DNA of 64,000 nucleotides, taken from Spirochaetales bacterium (GTDB lineage Bacteria; Spirochaetota; Leptospiria; Leptospirales; Leptonemataceae). Positions 23,794-31,869 of the stretch are shown here, piece after piece. The translations under genes and the position numbers were made by a program. Position 1 is the first letter of the stretch; the number at the start of each line of letters is the position of its first letter. The stretch is from assembly GCA_024233935.1 (NCBI GenBank), contig JACKOY010000005.1, forward strand, positions 124,001 to 188,000. Direction: 5' to 3'. Under the pieces are notes generated by a model. It was not told the DNA's origin, did not search any database, and saw only the letters and a program-made list of their open reading frames with translations.

Positions 23794-26724
23794 TCACGGT
23801 GCCTGTCCCGCACTACCTGAGAGTCGCCGACGCCAGACTACGCGAAACAGCAAGATCGCCAGCATGCCGGCGATCAAGAACCAGAGTGGCGGTTCATCCA
23901 GACGTTGCACCTCTTCGGGGGATCGCTCGAGACTTTCAAAAGCAGAGTGGGCATGCAAGGTTTCCGCCTGCTTGCGACGCAGAGCCTCCTTCTGCGCTTC
24001 GTTTTCAAGCGCGAGAAACGCGGTTTCTTGAACCAGCAATCGATAGCGAAAGCTTTCCTGCAGCAATGCATGGTGCAGGGCGGAATCGGCCGGCCGCAGG
24101 GTCGACTGACGCTCAAGCAGACGCAACACCACTCCCCGCTGATAGTCCGATAGCGCAGCCAGCCCTTCCGGCCGTAGCCGTGTTGCTGCTTCCGACGCAA
24201 TCCGGGGAAGCAGATCTGGATTTCCAGGCGCGCGCAGGGCGGCCCGGGCTTGCTCGAAGGAGGCCTCCCGCCAGTCTCCCGCATCCGGACTGGAAACGCC
24301 AAAGACAGAGAGCGCATGCAAGGATTGACCATCATAGTGAAAGATATCCCGCTCAGGAAGCATCCAATTCCATGCGGGCAGTTGGCCGGTAAAGATTGCA
24401 CGGTCGATTGCTGGAGCCACGACAATAAACACCGGATGGCCTCCGGTCGAATCGGTGCTATTCCGATAGAGTTCGTACTGCATGGCGCGCTCCAGAAAAA
24501 AGCCACCGGTGCCGCCGTGCTTCATGATTCGGCCCATGGTCCCGGCGACCTCGGTCGAATCACCGCCGCCGGTAAACTGTTCAAAAGCCAGGTCCTGGTT
24601 GGAACAGTACAGTCGCACCGGCGTTCCGGAGAGTTCCAGAGCCGACAGGAGTCTCCGGAACAACTCCTCCGACCGGTGCCGATCCATGTCCCGGGAACAA
24701 TCGAAAACCAGCACCGGATAACCGTGCTGTTCCGGCCGCGGCGCCAGCATCCGAAGCCCCAGATCACCCAGCTGCGTCTCCGTGGGAAAGGCGGCGGCCA
24801 CAGAATCGCCGGCCGGGGCCGGCAAAATCACCCGACGTCCATCAATGTTCAGTTGCAACGGACGCGCGTGCAGAATCCGAAAACCGGTTCGGCGCGGTGA
24901 GTCTGGCATCACCGGAAACACCCGCAATTCCAGACGGCCCGGAATCAGGTAGCGCAACAAACCCGGGTCGGCCCGCACACTTACAATCTGAGTGTAGACC
25001 CACAGGGCCGCCCGCTTCTCGGCCAAAATGCCGGGCTCTCGACGACCATCAATATAAAGATAATGATCACTCACAATTGCATCGTCAGGTAGTTCGAACT
25101 CGGTCCGGTATTCACCCTGAAAAGCCCCGCCCGCGTTTACGACGGTTAACTCTACTTCGGTCTCGTAAAACGCTTCTCCCGGTCGCGCTATCGGCCGCAC
25201 CGAAATCGACTGCAGAGAGCCTGTCCGGCTGCGGTCAACTGTTCGGGGCTCAAAGTTGCTTCGACGCCCGAAAAAGCCAAAGAAATTGGAGCTGTTCCCG
25301 GCAGGTTGCTCCTGGGTCTGCCCCAGAAAAACGCGCTCAAGCACTTCGATCTTTGCATCGGGCAGCGTAAGTTGATCGAGCACAATCCAGCGGTACCAGG
25401 AGTCCAGATACGGCGTTTCGGCGCCGGCCTTAAACAAACGCAGGCGAAACAGGGTCTCCGCCAGGGCTTGCGCATCGACGCCGCTTTCGGCGCGACTGAA
25501 GTCAGGCTCGTAGATAGCGTCAAGAGCGGCCCGGAGCGTGGTGCGCTCCTTCAGATAGTGCGCCGTGAGCATCGCCGGCAAAATCAGCGCGGCGATGCCG
25601 GCCAGGCCCCAGGCCTTCAGGGGCGAAAGCACGGACCGTATGCGCTCCCTGCTTTCGCGGAGCGCAAAGACATGCAGCAGGCCGAGCACGAAGGGACTGA
25701 GCATCAGAAAACCCAGACCGACCAGCAGAATCAATAAAAGAGCAAACGGCAAATACGGCAGAAATACCAACACGAAGAAAAGAGAAAAAGGCGCCACCAA
25801 CCAGCGGGAAAACCAGAGCGCAACCGCCAGCCGATCCTGTCGCGGTTGCGGAAGAAGAACCAGAACGCCCGCGGCGATGGCCAGCGCGTACCAGACTGGG
25901 TGACTGTAATTCCCAAAAAAGTGCGTGAGTTCACCAAGGTCGATCCACTCGCCGTGACTGTTCAGCGCCAGCCCCGCCAGGGGCAACACGACCGTCAAAA
26001 GACCGTACACGGGATAGCGCCAGGGGCCCGAAACAAATCCACGCACGAGGCTCGTGCAGAGAATCAGCCAGAGCGAACGGACCAATAGAAATCCAAATGC
26101 AAGCGAAAGCGCCATGAAAAGCAGCGGACCAATCAAATCCCAAACCGAACTGCCGAAAAGACCTGAGGGCGCCGCCAACCCGAACAGGTAGAGCGCGATC
26201 GGAAATAAGACCGTAATCGCCAGGTTTACAACCAGACCGAAGGGTCCCGTCTCATCCGGCGTGGCCCGCTCAACCAAAAGCAACAATGCGTAAACAACGG
26301 AAGGAGCGATGAAGGTTGCCGGGTAGAAAATCAAATGCATGGGATCGTACATCCACTGCGGCAGGATGGCGTCGTCGCGTGTGTGAATCAGGGTATCCAG
26401 ATCTCCGACGTAGGCCCGGGTCCAGACAACTGCCGCCAACAGAATCAAAAGGGCGTAGGGAACCACCGGTAGCGGGCGTTTTATCCAGGAATACAAAGCA
26501 GCCGGAAACGAAAGCAACACCGCCTGAAAACCAAGCCAGCCATAGTAGAAACACCACGCAGTCTGTGCGCTCTCTTGCAGGAGTGGGGAAATCAGGCTGT
26601 AGTCCCACCAGGCCAGAAGCAGAAGAACCGAATGCGGAACCAGAATCAAAAGCAAGCCGAGCAGCGGATGTCGCAACCCGCGGCCGGTCGGAACAGAATT
26701 TGAGCTCTCAAAATGGTCTTTCAC
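23794..26724 (-). CDS. MSEP-CTERM-like multi-pass protein, presumed exosortase substrate
   Basis: The 976-residue protein has about ten N-terminal membrane helices (1-440), a VIT-like domain (about 560-690; ELPDDAIVSDHYLYIDGRREPG and RVFPV), and a degenerate VWA-like part (VFDCSRDMD, metal site not intact). The C-terminus has a sorting-signal layout: acidic-proline motif DEPP (943-946), one membrane helix, then WRRR and a short tail. This is the architecture of the MSEP-CTERM protein that goes with exosortase K. The GTG at 26724 overlaps the exosortase stop as GTGA, preceded by GAGGAA; upstream residues of the longer frame (to 27033) are only exosortase shadow. Confidence 0.82.
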   Translation of the reverse strand: MKDHFESSNSVPTGRGLRHPLLGLLLILVPHSVLLLLAWWDYSLISPLLQESAQTAWCFYYGWLGFQAVLLSFPAALYSWIKRPLPVVPYALLILLAAVVWTRAYVGDLDTLIHTRDDAILPQWMYDPMHLIFYPATFIAPSVVYALLLLVERATPDETGPFGLVVNLAITVLFPIALYLFGLAAPSGLFGSSVWDLIGPLLFMALSLAFGFLLVRSLWLILCTSLVRGFVSGPWRYPVYGLLTVVLPLAGLALNSHGEWIDLGELTHFFGNYSHPVWYALAIAAGVLVLLPQPRQDRLAVALWFSRWLVAPFSLFFVLVFLPYLPFALLLILLVGLGFLMLSPFVLGLLHVFALRESRERIRSVLSPLKAWGLAGIAALILPAMLTAHYLKERTTLRAALDAIYEPDFSRAESGVDAQALAETLFRLRLFKAGAETPYLDSWYRWIVLDQLTLPDAKIEVLERVFLGQTQEQPAGNSSNFFGFFGRRSNFEPRTVDRSRTGSLQSISVRPIARPGEAFYETEVELTVVNAGGAFQGEYRTEFELPDDAIVSDHYLYIDGRREPGILAEKRAALWVYTQIVSVRADPGLLRYLIPGRLELRVFPVMPDSPRRTGFRILHARPLQLNIDGRRVILPAPAGDSVAAAFPTETQLGDLGLRMLAPRPEQHGYPVLVFDCSRDMDRHRSEELFRRLLSALELSGTPVRLYCSNQDLAFEQFTGGGDSTEVAGTMGRIMKHGGTGGFFLERAMQYELYRNSTDSTGGHPVFIVVAPAIDRAIFTGQLPAWNWMLPERDIFHYDGQSLHALSVFGVSSPDAGDWREASFEQARAALRAPGNPDLLPRIASEAATRLRPEGLAALSDYQRGVVLRLLERQSTLRPADSALHHALLQESFRYRLLVQETAFLALENEAQKEALRRKQAETLHAHSAFESLERSPEEVQRLDEPPLWFLIAGMLAILLFRVVWRRRLSGSAGQAP

Positions 26725-27278
26725 GTTGCGTTCCTCGTTTCCGGTCGTTTCAAGACAGGCGAACTTCCAGAGCTTCGATCCATGAACACGAGAGCGGCCA
26801 CAAAGAACGTCAGATAGATCGCGCCGCCGATGAATGCATGGCCGGAATGGGCAAGTCCGGGAGCCAACCCGGCCAGACGCACGCTGATGAGGACCCGCGC
26901 GAGGCCGGCCAGCAAGGCCAGCGTGTAGGCGGCCAACGGCAAGCAGGCCAGGCGCCTGATCGAAAGGCCCGGCCGGATTCCGGCGATAGCTGTGGCCACG
27001 AGGGTAAGGCTGAAGAAACGAAGGCCGGAACATTCGGGCGCCAGAAGAAAAGATCCGTCCGCACTCTGAAATCCAAGCAACAGCCCGCTTTCGGAATGAA
27101 CGCCCGTCCAGGCAAGCCCGCCCGCCAGGGTGGATAACCAGCGCAGCGGCCAGAGCAGAAAGGCGTGCGTCCGGTAGTCATCGGGCAGACCGTAATTCAA
27201 AATCAAAGCGAGGGTTACGGTCAAAAGCGCGTACACTGCACCGGGCGCAAAGCGTCGGTGGTTTTCTGAAAGTCGCAT
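26721..27278 (-). CDS. xrtK: Exosortase (XrtK-like) transpeptidase
   Basis: The 185-residue membrane protein has five to six helices and the exosortase catalytic triad: Cys83 in APECSGLRFF, Arg128 in LARVL, and His144/147 in AHSGHAFIGG. Exosortases cut PEP-CTERM-like signals of substrates and probably pass them to an envelope acceptor. The short length and the downstream coupled substrate match exosortase K. The start is uncertain: ATG at 27278 has no strong ribosome-binding site, GTG codons lie upstream, and the open frame reaches 27374. No other sorting substrate is seen in the window. Confidence 0.85.
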   Translation of the reverse strand: MRLSENHRRFAPGAVYALLTVTLALILNYGLPDDYRTHAFLLWPLRWLSTLAGGLAWTGVHSESGLLLGFQSADGSFLLAPECSGLRFFSLTLVATAIAGIRPGLSIRRLACLPLAAYTLALLAGLARVLISVRLAGLAPGLAHSGHAFIGGAIYLTFFVAALVFMDRSSGSSPVLKRPETRNAT

Positions 27279-27577
27279 GAGCCATGCTACCACAGGAGGA
27301 CCCGGATTGCCGAGCACCATAGGACCAGGGACCGCGCACCCGGGTGCATTCGGGGTGATGAACACAAGACCCAAAAGAGGCGTCCATCACCGCTGATCGG
27401 GGGGCAGATCATTTCCTCACGCAGGCTATTATTGCGCGACCGGGAAAACGCACCACGTTCATGCGAGGCGGGGCAACAGGGAACGCCCGCTGCTCCTTCT
27501 GGAACGATGCCTGGAGCTCAAGCCAGCCGGGGCGCGGCACTCATGGTAGCCGACCTGCCGGAAGTTGCAATACCCAA
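27279..27577. other. Gene-free stretch between exosortase and SDR genes
   Basis: These 299 bases are GC-rich and hold no recognised gene, RNA or clear hairpin. If the exosortase starts further upstream, the first 100 bases belong to it. The promoter for the exosortase-substrate operon probably lies here. Confidence 0.3.
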
Positions 27578-28627
27578 TTAGGCTCCCGAGCTGTTTAGTA
27601 TTTCACGAGCATGATCGCAGAGCGTCTCTGAAACCGGCCGGTATCGGATGCCGAGGTTACTCTTGCTGTAGGAATTGTCCAGGCGGTAAGAGTGACCGAT
27701 GTTGTTGTTGATGTAACTCCAGGACAAACCGAAAAACGGACCAATGAAGTACAACAAGAACTTCGGCGCCTTGCGATTCGGCAACGGAGCCGAAGGAAAC
27801 TCGGAACGAACAGCATCGGCGATCTGCGCGAAACTGAGTGTGTCGGCGCACAATATGTGCCGGCCCTTCGCTTCCGACGTCATGCCGGCCAGGATATGAG
27901 CACGCGCTACATCCCGAACGTCCACGATTCCAAAGTACAGATCGGGAGCGCCGGTTCGGTACTGGCCACCCACCATGGAACGCATGAAGTTGTCGCTGGT
28001 CGAATCACTGCGCCCGGAAAGCGAAGGACCGAGCACAAATGCCGGGTTGATGACCACCAGGTCCCAACGCGACTGCGCCTGCGCCATCTCCCAGGCGGCG
28101 CGCTCCGCCAGCACTTTGGAGTAGGGATACGGATTGTTACTCAGACTGCTTGAGGTATTCCAGTCTTGCTCGGTGAATGTCTGATCGGCTTTCTGTCGGG
28201 CTTCAATCGCATCGCCCATAATCGCGGCCACGCTCGAAGTCAAGACCACGCGTTTCACCGAGGCGACTGCATTGACGCTGTTCAGCACGTTGCGGGTGCC
28301 CTGAAGGGCGGGCTCGACCAGTTGCTTTTGGGGGTCCTTGATGCCGTCGATAAAAAAAGGCGACGCCGTGTGCAGGACCAACTCGCAACCGTCCATGGCG
28401 GTCTGGAAAGATCCTTCGACGGTGAGATCGGCCGCATACAACTCCAGATTTCCAGGCGTGCCCTCCGCAAGCGCCATCAGGTGGGCGTTCTTCTTGCGAT
28501 CCTGAGGATTACGAACAGTCGCACGCACATGGCGGCCATCTTCCAGCAGTTGTTTCGCGATCCAGGAGGCGATATAGCCCCCACCCCCGGTCAGCAGTAC
28601 AGGTTTTTTCGTGTCAATGGTCGGCAT
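27578..28627 (-). CDS. Extended SDR (dihydroflavonol-4-reductase-like) oxidoreductase
   Basis: The 349-residue enzyme has the extended-SDR Rossmann motif GGGGYIAS (residues 14-21), an LHTASPFF segment, the catalytic Ser in VLTSSVAA and the YxxxK in YPYSK (Tyr about 167). It fits the NAD(P)-dependent epimerase/dihydroflavonol reductase group that reduces aldehydes or ketones. It is alone on its strand and divergent from the antiporter gene (92 bases). The substrate cannot be derived. Confidence 0.9.
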   Translation of the reverse strand: MPTIDTKKPVLLTGGGGYIASWIAKQLLEDGRHVRATVRNPQDRKKNAHLMALAEGTPGNLELYAADLTVEGSFQTAMDGCELVLHTASPFFIDGIKDPQKQLVEPALQGTRNVLNSVNAVASVKRVVLTSSVAAIMGDAIEARQKADQTFTEQDWNTSSSLSNNPYPYSKVLAERAAWEMAQAQSRWDLVVINPAFVLGPSLSGRSDSTSDNFMRSMVGGQYRTGAPDLYFGIVDVRDVARAHILAGMTSEAKGRHILCADTLSFAQIADAVRSEFPSAPLPNRKAPKFLLYFIGPFFGLSWSYINNNIGHSYRLDNSYSKSNLGIRYRPVSETLCDHAREILNSSGA

Positions 28628-28719
28628 GATCGTTCCGGAATGAGTTCACACGAACGTCATCGTACGGCGAGACAAAAAGGACGCGCCGGGGCGCTTTACA
28701 ACTGCTTGCGCTACCATCG

Positions 28720-29937
28720 ATGGCTGCAACGCATTGGGATATGGACCTGACGGCCGTTGTGCTCATTACCATCGGCGGGATCCTCCTGGCCGGCATGTTT
28801 GCCGATTTTCTGGGCCGGCACACGCCCCTGCCCCGGGTCACACTCCTGCTTCTGGTCGGCGTGCTGGTCGGGCCGGAAGCTCTGGACCTCCTGCCGCCGC
28901 AGACGCGGGCCTGGTTTGGCCTGACCGGTTGCCTGGCCCTCACCATGGTCGGGTTTCTGCTCGGAGGGCGCCTGGTGACTGACTTTGGCGAGGCCGGCCG
29001 CACCCGTCTGGCCTGGATCACCATCATGAAGGTGTCCGGCACCTGGCTTTTGGTCAGCGTTGCACTCTGGCCGTTCACGGGTCTACGATTGGCGTTGGTT
29101 CTGGGAGCCATCGCGCCGGCCACCGCGCCGGCGGCCACCGTGGACGTCATCAGCAGCGAGCGAGGGCTCGGGCGCTTCGGGAAGACCGTTCTGGGTGTGG
29201 TCGCCCTCGACGACATATTGGGGCTCTTTCTTTTCAGTCTCGTCTTGAGTGCCGTCGAGTCCCTCGGAACCGGCCTGCCCACGATGGCCGGTCTATTTCA
29301 CGGGCTTTTTGAGATCGGCGGTTCGGTTTTGCTGGGAGTTGGGCTGGGTGTGCCGATGGCGTTTCTTTCCGGACGCATCCGACCGGGGGAGCCCACCCTG
29401 GTCGAAGCCCTCGGGATCGTAACCCTTTGCGGCGGCATTGCGATTTTGCTTGGTCTGTCTTTTATTCTCACAGCGCTTGTACTGGGAGCCACCGTCGCAC
29501 TGCGGGCCGAGCATCACGAACGTCCGTTCCACGCCATCCAGCAAATCGAGTGGCCCTTTTTGGTTTTGTTTTTCTTCCTGGCCGGCGCCTCTCTGGAACC
29601 CCGCGCCCTGTGGCAGGCCGGGCTGGTTGGAGTGGTCTACGTTCTGAGCCGTGCGGTGGGTACCTGGCTTTCGAGTTCGGGTGGAGCGGCCATGATCGAT
29701 GGAGCCGGCCGGGAATCCTTCTGGCTGGGTCTGGCTCTTTTGCCCCAGGCCGGAGTGGCCCTGGGCATGGCTCTGGTCGCTTCGGACCGCCTGCCCGATC
29801 TGAAAGGGTCCGTACTTCCGGTGGTGCTCGGCGGCACAGTCTTTTTCGAGATAGTAGGCCCCTGGCTCGCCCGCCTGGCCGCCCGGCGGGTCCGCCAGAA
29901 GCCCAACCCTGCCGCGTCATCGGACCTGGTAGGTTGA
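28720..29937 (+). CDS. CPA-type cation:proton antiporter
   Basis: The 405-residue protein has about 12 membrane helices of the Na+/H+ exchanger (CPA2/KefB) fold. Conserved features are LLLVGVLVGPEAL in helix 2, GAIAPATAPAATVDV in helix 4, and VALDDILGLFLF, where the two Asp residues correspond to the ion-binding site of CPA antiporters. There is no C-terminal TrkA domain. ATG at 28720 or 28741 can be the start. It should exchange Na+ or K+ for protons. It lies upstream of rsgA but with a 144-base gap, so they may not be co-transcribed. Confidence 0.9.
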   Translation: MAATHWDMDLTAVVLITIGGILLAGMFADFLGRHTPLPRVTLLLLVGVLVGPEALDLLPPQTRAWFGLTGCLALTMVGFLLGGRLVTDFGEAGRTRLAWITIMKVSGTWLLVSVALWPFTGLRLALVLGAIAPATAPAATVDVISSERGLGRFGKTVLGVVALDDILGLFLFSLVLSAVESLGTGLPTMAGLFHGLFEIGGSVLLGVGLGVPMAFLSGRIRPGEPTLVEALGIVTLCGGIAILLGLSFILTALVLGATVALRAEHHERPFHAIQQIEWPFLVLFFFLAGASLEPRALWQAGLVGVVYVLSRAVGTWLSSSGGAAMIDGAGRESFWLGLALLPQAGVALGMALVASDRLPDLKGSVLPVVLGGTVFFEIVGPWLARLAARRVRQKPNPAASSDLVG

Positions 29938-30081
29938 GGGTTTTTCTTGACGCAGGCTCGCTGCCCCCGTCTCTTTTTGTTTCTGCCTGTGTTTGTTTGA
30001 TCTCGATACGAGCCTCTGAAAAAGCCCGCCGCCCGGCGGGCCGGTTCGTGTTTTCATTTCTGAAGCGCTTCGAGGTCAACA

Positions 30082-31260
30082 ATGCTGGAAATCAACACAA
30101 CACACCTGGAACGACTCGGTTGGGATAAGGACCGGGATGCGGAACTCCGCACCCTGCTCCTGGAAATTCCGGAACCGGGGCCGACCGTAGAAAATGCAGA
30201 CTCAGGTCCCAAACTGGCTGCGCAATCGGAAGGCTACCTGGTCGGAAGAATTAGTTTCGTCAGCCGCAAACATTTTCTTGTGCACGACGGACAAAACGAA
30301 ATCGCGGCCCGGGCCCTCGGTGGACAGACCATGCAGGCCTGCGTCGGAGACTGGGCGCTCTGCCGGCGCGTCGGATCCGGACCGGCCGTGCTCGTGCAGT
30401 TGCTCACGCGAAAGAATCTGTTGTCGCGAAAAGCGCCCGGCAAAAGACCCGAGCCACAACACCTGGCCGCCAACCTCGACGTCGTGTTTCTGGTGGCGGG
30501 GCTGGACGAGGCCTTCAATCTCGCGCGGCAGGAAAGACTGGTCAGCGCCATCCGTGCCAGCCAGATCGAACCGGTCGTGGTGCTCAACAAATCGGATCTC
30601 GGAGGAACACTCCAGCGCGACCGAATTGCCGCCGCGTCGGCTTCTGGAACGGAAACGGTTCTTGTGACGAGCGCGCTTCGCGGGCAAGGATTGGACCTGA
30701 TCAAAGAGTACGTCCCGTTTGGTCACACGGCGGCCCTGATCGGATCCTCCGGCGCAGGCAAGTCGACATTGATCAACGCTCTGCTTGAATCCGGTAAGAT
30801 CGCTACGGGGCCCGTTCGCCGGGGCGACTCGAAAGGACGGCACACGACCACGAACCGCCGCCTGTACGAAATCCCCGACGCGGGGCTTCTGATCGACATG
30901 CCCGGTATTCGCGAATGGCAACTCTGGACGCCGGCCGGCAACCCTGGTGTGACCGAAGGCTTCGCCGACATAGAACAACTGGCAGAGACCTGCGCATTTC
31001 GCGACTGCCGACATGAAAGCGAGCCCGGTTGCCAGGTACGCCTCGCCATCGAAGCAGGCCATCTCGATGCCGCCCGATTGCGCAGCTTTCAGAAACTGCA
31101 GCGCGAAGAAGCCTACTTCCGGGAACGTTACCCCGAGATTACATCGGGCCGGGAGGACAGAATCCACCCCGGGGGTTTCGACAAGAAACGCCAGCTGAAA
31201 GGCCTTCACAAAAAATACCGCCGCATCCAGCAGGAGAAACGCCGGCGCCAGGGACGCTAG
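30082..31260 (+). CDS. rsgA: Ribosome small subunit-dependent GTPase RsgA
   Basis: The 392-residue protein has an OB-fold N-terminal part and a circularly permuted GTPase domain: G4 NKSD (169-172) comes before G1 GSSGAGKST (221-229) and G3 DMPG (272-275). A zinc site follows with Cys304, Cys309, His311 and Cys317. This order is diagnostic for RsgA/YjeQ, which proofreads 30S maturation. The N-terminal extension of about 50 residues and the basic tail (QQEKRRRQGR) resemble the longer RsgA variant. GAGG lies 7 bases before the ATG. Directly behind the stop lies a tandem repeat. Confidence 0.95.
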   Translation: MLEINTTHLERLGWDKDRDAELRTLLLEIPEPGPTVENADSGPKLAAQSEGYLVGRISFVSRKHFLVHDGQNEIAARALGGQTMQACVGDWALCRRVGSGPAVLVQLLTRKNLLSRKAPGKRPEPQHLAANLDVVFLVAGLDEAFNLARQERLVSAIRASQIEPVVVLNKSDLGGTLQRDRIAAASASGTETVLVTSALRGQGLDLIKEYVPFGHTAALIGSSGAGKSTLINALLESGKIATGPVRRGDSKGRHTTTNRRLYEIPDAGLLIDMPGIREWQLWTPAGNPGVTEGFADIEQLAETCAFRDCRHESEPGCQVRLAIEAGHLDAARLRSFQKLQREEAYFRERYPEITSGREDRIHPGGFDKKRQLKGLHKKYRRIQQEKRRRQGR

Positions 31261-31325
31261 CGGAGTTCCGCTATTCGGGCGGAGTTCCAACAAACGGACG
31301 GAGTTCCGACAACCGGCGGAGTTCC
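31261..31325. repeat. Four tandem ~19-bp repeats behind rsgA
   Basis: CGGAGTTCC occurs four times at 31261, 31280, 31299 and 31317, i.e. at 19, 19 and 18 base spacing. The spacers are related (copies 3 and 4: GACAACCGG and GACAATCA-like). The array begins with the first base behind the rsgA stop and ends just before the MmcQ-like stop at 31331. No similar array was seen elsewhere in the window. Confidence 0.85.
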
Positions 31326-31330
31326 GACAA

Positions 31331-31810
31331 TCATTTCCCGGGAGCACGACGGGCGCCTTGCTTACGGGCCGGTTTGGTTGTAGTCGCGGCCTTTTTTCGG
31401 GGCCCGGGGGCTTTTCTGCGGGGCGGCCCCTTCTCCGTCCCGGAGCCAGAGATCTGCCGGGCCAGAGTTTTGGGCGCGATCAGACAATAGCTTTCCTGAA
31501 TCAGGGAGCGCACCTCCTCCCAGTCGGTAATCGATTCCAGACTCATGGTGACCCAGCCGGCCCGACCTACGTACGGCGCCTGGGTGAAGCGGCTATCGGT
31601 CCGGATAAGTCTTTGAGCCCTTTCGAGCGGCAATTTGAATCCGGTCGTCGGCTTGCCATCCTTCTCCCCGTAGCCGGCAAAGATCTTTTCCCGAACACGA
31701 AAGTGCGGCGAGCCCCAGGTCAGGGTCAGCTTCGTTTCCGGTAACGCGAGGCAGATCTCGCGTAATCTGGCCTTTGCAACCGCCGGATCTACTTGCTTTG
31801 GAGTCGTCAT
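31331..31810 (-). CDS. MmcQ/YjbR-family protein with basic tail
   Basis: The 159-residue protein has a YjbR/MmcQ core (residues 1-120): ICLALPETKLTLTWGSPHFRVREKIFAGYG and WVTMSLESITDWEEV match the family. These small proteins are often called DNA-binding, with a CyaY-like fold. The last 40 residues are a Lys/Arg/Pro/Ala-rich tail (for example PRRKAPGPRKKAATTTK), similar to histone-H1-like tails, which would add nucleic-acid affinity. It lies 59 bases behind the ABC-F gene on the same strand and is convergent with rsgA. Confidence 0.88.
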   Translation of the reverse strand: MTTPKQVDPAVAKARLREICLALPETKLTLTWGSPHFRVREKIFAGYGEKDGKPTTGFKLPLERAQRLIRTDSRFTQAPYVGRAGWVTMSLESITDWEEVRSLIQESYCLIAPKTLARQISGSGTEKGPPRRKAPGPRKKAATTTKPARKQGARRAPGK

Positions 31811-31869
31811 TGGTGAAGTCTCCTTGCGAAAGCGCTCACTCGCCCAAATCTGAAACAGAAAAACGCTGC

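Noticed and set aside
26725..27033. N-terminal extension of the MSEP-CTERM-like protein
   Set aside because: The 103 extra residues are a frame-shadow of the exosortase gene; a GTG with Shine-Dalgarno at the GTGA overlap is a better start.
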